Assembly: GCA_003550325.1 (NCBI GenBank)
Contig: QKWP01000760.1
Location: forward strand, 32,168 to 96,167
Length of the DNA stretch: 64,000 nt
From: Gigaspora rosea
Taxonomy: Eukaryota > Glomeromycota > Glomeromycetes > Diversisporales > Gigasporaceae
Reading direction: 5' to 3'
Position 1 is the first letter of the stretch, and each line of letters opens with the position of its first letter. A program made the translations under genes and the position numbers. Shown piece by piece: positions 59,332 through 64,000 of this stretch. The notes under the pieces are model-generated. The model searched no databases. It worked only from the letters and a program-made list of their open reading frames with translations, and was not told the origin of the DNA.

Positions 59332-60510
59332 TGAGTTAAAATCTTCAAGGCTTTTGTTTAGACAATTAGTAAACCGATTTTATATGTGAGTACAAGCATT
59401 ATCGAACACAAAGTACTATTTATGCATATGCAGTATCTGTGTACATTAGCACAAGCCAAAAACTATTGAACATTGCGGCGAATTTATGAAATACCCCAAA
59501 TTTAGAAATATTTGACTTCTAATGCGTATAGATTGATTTTAACTGAGATATAATCAATTATTCCCAGGTTACAGTGAGTCATTATAATAGTTTTTTATGT
59601 CTAATAAGATGTGTTAGGGTGGGGAAGATGGGCTATACGCGTCCAAAAAAGTGTTCGGGATTTAGTAAATAGTATTGATTTATTAATAAGTAATTTGGGA
59701 ATCGAATACTTTGGATTTGGTGACCGAATTGGTGACCGAATTTTAGCTTAATTTCATAAATTCACCGTGATGATAAGATTGTTACCTATTCGAAATAGAA
59801 GAATACAAATTTCTAATATAATAAAAGCTTTACCATTTTATAAAAATTTTAGTACAATAAAAGCTTTGAATTAAATGATTGATATAAACACAGATTCTAC
59901 TTTAAAATTGAATTTGCACGTATTTTTCAATTGCGTAACAAAGTTGAATTTCGACATCTAAACTAGTATCTTCGCCAAAATGAAATAATTAATATAATAC
60001 AGTTTAAAAATATGCCTACAGTACAGGACTTATCATAAAAATACGCATAATATTAGTTTAAAATTTTCGATATTCGTCCCTCACAATAATAACTGAAAAG
60101 AAATATTATCTGTTATTACTACTTAGTTAAAACTAGGTGACAAAAAGCCATCCACAAACGCAATTTCTAGTTGTGCAGCAAAATAAAAACTCCGATGTCC
60201 ATGTATTAGGTCACGCAAAGGAAAATTTTCGTTTAGCATTACCCGCCGACCCAAATTTTTCAAAAACTCCCAATTTTTTTTTTGCCCAATTTTTTTAAAA
60301 CAAGCATAATAATGTTTACTTTAATGATATCTAATGAATATAGTTCGAAAAAATCGAAATGGATTATCATAAATTAGTTGGCATTAAAATCGGAAAATGT
60401 TTAAGAGATATCGGAACATTTCGGGATTGTTTATATGTCAGCGGGAATTTTCAGAGGTACAGTATGATAATAATCTGAAATCTGATGAATTGGATAACTA
60501 AAAATAAAAA
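59332..60510. other. Upstream region, mostly gene-free
   Basis: The frame ahead of the SPRY Met stays open as FTNCLNKSLEDFNS back to a TAA near 59395, so an additional upstream exon is possible. At 60209-60270 a left end of the Harbinger-like family appears (GGTCACGCAAAGG..GTTTAGCATTACCC) without a matching right end. The rest is AT-rich. Confidence 0.35.
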
Positions 60511-60810
60511 CTAGCTCTCAGGGCCCGGGCGTTGCCCCCAGGAATGTGGTTTCTGATTTTTTTGACTCTTATGCCTAAGTACTCGGAAGTGATATTTCAA
60601 AGTTTATTCCAGGTATTGGCCTGGGTTTAAAATTTAAATAAAGGATCAAATAAACCCAGCTTGGGTTTAAATGAACCCGAATTTGTTCAAATGAACCCGG
60701 TTTGGGTTCAAATGAGCCGATTAGGTTCAAATGAACCTATTTGGGTTCAAATGAGCCCCGAATTGGGTTTAAATAACCCTGGATTTGGTTCACTTGAACC
60801 CAAATTAATT
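60511..60810 (-). mobile_element. Helitron-like 3' terminus with 20-bp tandem repeats
   Basis: On the minus strand GGGGGCAACGCCCGGGCCC, with a stem GGGC/GCCC, is followed after about six bases by CTAG and T (60514-60510). 60655-60800 holds about seven units of GGGTTCAAATGAACCCG-type palindromic repeats, as at 25458-25700. The short plus ORF here is made of these units. Confidence 0.6.
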
Positions 60811-61880
60811 GTTCTTTATTTTTTATATTTTAATTTTTTTTTATTTTTAATTTTTATTTATATATTTAATTTTTTATTTATCAAAATATTCGTATTCAAG
60901 TCATCCATTCTCATTTTAGCAAAATCCTGCAATTTACATGCAGTATTACTGTAAATTTTTATTTTGATATCAGCGTTTTTGATATACTAATTTATTTGAA
61001 TAAGTGCAAAATATGGGTTTACTAATTATCCACCGTGATACAAATTAAATCACATAATCTATATAATTTATTACTAATCATGGATCATCATTGAATTTAA
61101 TTATCTCTCAAATTAATAGATCAATGAAATTATAAAAATTTCCTTTGTTGGTTTTTATCATGGTGGCACGCCAAAATATGAAGCTTGCGGTTATTATCAC
61201 AACATATAAGAGTTGATAGTTATTGTTTATTCAATTTGTCATACATATATGCACAAACGTCAACCTCATACATAATTACATATCTAAATATAAATCTATT
61301 CGTATTTACCGGTCCTTGTTTTAGGAAAACATCACGCGGCTACCTTACTGGGTAATATTCCCGACCGTACAAAATTTTTTCGATATTAAATTAGATTTAG
61401 GTCGTTATATCCTGTCTTGTGCAAAACACGTATAAATAACTTCGAATTTGACTATAATAAAATTCTTTTGACGAACTTATTTTTTTTTAAAGACATAATT
61501 ATAATTAAATTCTCACTAAATGTTGAAGCTTTATTTTTTATTTAAAATTTTTTTTATTTTTTTAATTCGTTAATATTCTCTTCCTATTTGTTTAGTACTT
61601 CATGTTCCATTGTTATAAATAAATTCTAATTTCTTTCAATTTAAATAAACGAACCTTGTCATATCATCACTTGAGTTCGTGACGAAAACATACATACATA
61701 TAAAATTTTTTCATATAATTTTCATAACAATCCTTTCCTTTTTAGTGATCATTGTAATTCGCTCACCCAAACCAAATAATAACGACATCAAATGTAAATT
61801 ACAATAATTTATTTGTAAATCAATCAGAAAAAATCGTCAGTTAATTAGATATTATTCAAGCAGCCAACATTAGTATCCAA
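60811..61880. other. Gene-free region upstream of the Sel1 gene
   Basis: AT-rich with T-runs near 60830 and 61540; no specific promoter motif can be argued. Confidence 0.35.
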
Positions 61881-62608
61881 ATGTATCCAAAAGATAGCAA
61901 GATTCAAGATTTATCACAGGATTCTATTAATGAAATTATTAAAGAAATGTGCAATATATATGATGAACAAAAATTTGGATACCAAAATCCTAGTTTAATT
62001 CTTGACATATTGGAACAATTTTTAATAATAAAAAGCAAAATCCAATTGATATTATCAATTTTTGCTTAAAGGATCAAATCAATCCTATGGTTCAAATTAT
62101 TCTTGCAGGTTGTTATCGTTTTGGTAAATGGGTTGAAAAAGATGAACATAAGGCATTCATTTATTATCAAAAAGCTGCAGGAATGGGAAGCGCTCTTGGA
62201 TTTTATAAAATTGCAGTCTGTTATGTTTTCAGAGTTGGAGTTGAAAAAGATGAACATAAGGCATTCATTAATGCTCAAAAATCAGCAGAGATGGGTGATG
62301 CTAATGGAACAGCTGGTGTTGGATATTGTTATCATTATGGAGTTGGTGTTGTAAAGGATGAACATAAGGCCTTCATTTATTATCAAAAAGCGGCAGAGAT
62401 GGGACTTATTAGAGGATCATATAAACTTGGATTATGTTATCAAAATGGAATCGGAGTCGAAAAAGATGAAAATAAAGCATTCCTATATTATCACAAATCA
62501 GCAGAGAAGGGATGCGCTGATGGAATGTCAAGTGTTGCAGAATGTTATCGGTGTGGAATTGGAGTAATTAGAGATCTTGATGAAGCCAAATTCTGGTATC
62601 AAAGGTAG
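61881..62608 (+). CDS. Sel1-repeat protein
   Basis: About 242 residues in two frames. MYPKDSKIQDLSQDSINEII begins the N-terminal helical region. At about 62025 one base is missing in a T-run, after which NKKQNPIDIINFCLKDQINP leads into 62087-62608. That part has four to five Sel1 repeats of about 36 residues: CYRFGKWVEKDEHKAFIYYQ, then AVCYVFRVGVEKDEHKAF, GYCYHYGVGVVKDEHKAF, GLCYQNGIGVEKDENKAF and ECYRCGIGVIRD. Such proteins are alpha-solenoid scaffolds; partners unknown. The frameshift lies in a homopolymer, so a sequencing error is plausible. A decayed inverted paralogue is at 19620-20600. Confidence 0.75.
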
Positions 62609-63211
62609 ATTTTAAATTGAACTTAAATTTAAGCAAGAGTATTGTAAATCGTAAGATCGGATGTAATTGAAATCAAAAACATATTATTTAAGATCGGTGT
62701 TAAATTAAAGTTTGAGCAAGAAAATGAACTAAAAATTTTTTAAAAAAGTGATTTCATGAGCGAAATTACTTAAGAAAATTCATTACGGCTGATCTTGATA
62801 TTCGATTGTTACTCTTTTCAGGCAGGGTTGGAATGGGCGGCGAATGGAGCCAAAGGAACTCTGAATGGAGTTAATGGATATTGGTTTTTTAGTCATTGGC
62901 GTAAACATCGAACTCCATTGGCCTCATTGCGAACCCTGTCTCCAGAATATCAATTTACAATACTGTATAACATCGATATTTATATATTTAAATTGCCGAT
63001 TGCAGAAGTAGAGAAAATTATTTAGCTTTAGGTATTATCTATCATATTTAAGTCATTACAAATTATTACTGATATTGTTATTAATTTATTTATAACTTTC
63101 ATTGTTTAAATTTTATAAATAAAAATTAGTTAAAACGAATGGATACATAACTTAGAAATTGAAGATGATTTGAAAAAAATATTTATCGAAAGCAAACGTC
63201 TGTTATCTTAG
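62609..63211 (+). other. Spacer between Sel1 and kinase genes
   Basis: 62630-62780 is shared with the inverted paralogue (19680-19830). 62820-62945 is a less AT-rich patch with a 76-codon ORF (62795-63025) of unknown kind. 63151-63208 reads EWIHNLEIEDDLKKIFIESK in the kinase frame, with a single TAG (63209-63211) before IPFDEF. It could be an upstream exon segment or a mutated leader. Confidence 0.4.
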
Positions 63212-64000
63212 ATACCTTTTGATGAGTTTAAAAATATTGAAATGATTGGTAGAGGTGGTTTTGCAACTGTATACCGTGCTGATTGGTTAGATAAAGTTCA
63301 ATATGTAAACAGACCCGTTGCACTTAAATTATTTCATGAATCAAATTATTATTATAAAGAATTTACAAGAGAGGTAATCTTAATTATTTTTTATCAATTA
63401 TATGATTCATGATTTGCAGTTAAATTTAACAATTCAAATATATATTCCTTTAATAATAAGTTAAAAGCATATTGTGATATCGGTCTTAAAGATCCAAGTT
63501 TTTTAAGTTGTTTCGGTGTATCAAAAGATAAAGATTCTAAAGATTATGTTCTTGTCATGAAATATGCTTTAAAAGGTTGCTTGCGAAAAAATCTAAGTGC
63601 TATAGCACAAGTGGATTGGAGAGATAAATTCAATCTTTTGCAATGTATTGCATATGATCTTCTGATAATACATTCTCAAAATCTTATTCATCGTGATTTA
63701 CATAGTGGAAATATTTTATTAAATAGTTTAAAAAGTGCATACATCGCTGATTTAGGGCTTTCTATAACAGCTAATGTTGCATCAAAATCAAATTCAGATG
63801 GAATTTATGGAATTTTATCATATATTGCTCCTGAAATCATGAATAAACCTCCACATACTAAAGAATCTGATATTTATTCATTTAGTATAATCATGTGGGG
63901 AAATTTTATATGGCATACCTGTTTCGTTCGAGCATAAATCAGAATTACAATTCCAATTACAAGTATGTAATGGTTTACGACCACATATTTATGAAAATAC
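63212..64000 (+). CDS. Protein kinase (TKL-like), 3' truncated by window
   Basis: Exon 63212-63373 encodes IPFDEFKNIEMIGRGGFATV (Gly-rich loop) and VALKLFHES (beta-3 Lys). An 87-bp intron (63374-63460, GT..AG, in phase) follows. The next exon gives LKAYCDIGLKDPSFLSCFGV, the hinge VLVMKYALKGCL, catalytic loop HRDLHSGN, DLGLS in place of DFG, and SYIAPE and DIYSFSIIMW. One extra G in a GGGG run (about 63898) shifts the frame; beyond it EILYGIP..FQLQVCNGLRP continues to the window edge. The 5' end is unclear (see preceding spacer). Probably a cytosolic Ser/Thr or dual-specificity kinase; substrate unknown. Closest relative in the window is the relic at 15355-16220. Confidence 0.75.

Noticed and set aside
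60661..60954. 97-codon ORF with repeated WVQM
   Set aside because: Same tandem repeat family as at 25.5 kb, followed by low-complexity sequence.

Overview
This is AT-rich eukaryotic, very probably fungal, DNA. The gene families point to an arbuscular mycorrhizal fungus (Glomeromycotina, Rhizophagus-like): Sel1-repeat proteins, TKL-like protein kinases, an F-box/LRR relic, a SPRY-TPR protein and a fungal-type P450. Introns are short GT..AG introns of about 65-125 bp. This assignment rests on my recognition of the families, not on a search. Two single-N positions (34467, 44916), each inside or beside a repeat, show that this is a draft assembly.

Layout. 1-6 kb holds a nearly intact LINE (minus strand: AP endonuclease, reverse transcriptase, start of an RNase H-like region). 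It is broken by one frameshift, one stop and a TA-flanked MITE. 6-9.8 kb holds dispersed repeats, foldback MITEs and the 3' scrap of a kinase gene. 9.76-11.73 kb is a complete multi-exon cytochrome P450 gene (minus). 12-22 kb is a graveyard: relics of an unidentified gene, a kinase and a Sel1 gene, invaded by Helitron-like and SINE-like repeats. 22-34.5 kb is almost entirely transposon-derived. It contains hAT-like elements with 8-bp target duplications, Harbinger-like elements with TTA duplications, many TA-flanked MITEs, and a 586-bp palindrome nested in a hAT-like copy. 35.0-36.1 kb is a decayed gene of unknown function. 36.8-37.9 kb is a TA-flanked element carrying a palindrome of about 780 bp. 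38.5-41.5 kb is a duplicated minisatellite, Sel1 and F-box scrapyard. 41.7-42.5 kb holds a three-copy tandem repeat. 44.7-45.8 kb holds two copies of a repeat with B-box-like internal units. 47.7-49 kb is an F-box/LRR pseudogene.

The most gene-rich end is 54-64 kb. On the minus strand lie SPRY and TPR coding exons (59331-57891), then a tandem array of about 25 units (55430-57825), then kinase exons (55293-54021). Splice phases are compatible with one SPRY-TPR-kinase gene whose large intron is filled by the array. Each array unit carries a donor-like and an acceptor-like site on the coding strand. On the plus strand a Sel1 gene (61881-62608) precedes a kinase gene that runs off the window (63212-64000). 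The same order, decayed and inverted, is seen at 20.6-15.4 kb, so the pair was probably duplicated.

Almost every coding region carries single-base frameshifts, some in homopolymers. Part of the apparent pseudogenisation may therefore be base-calling error.
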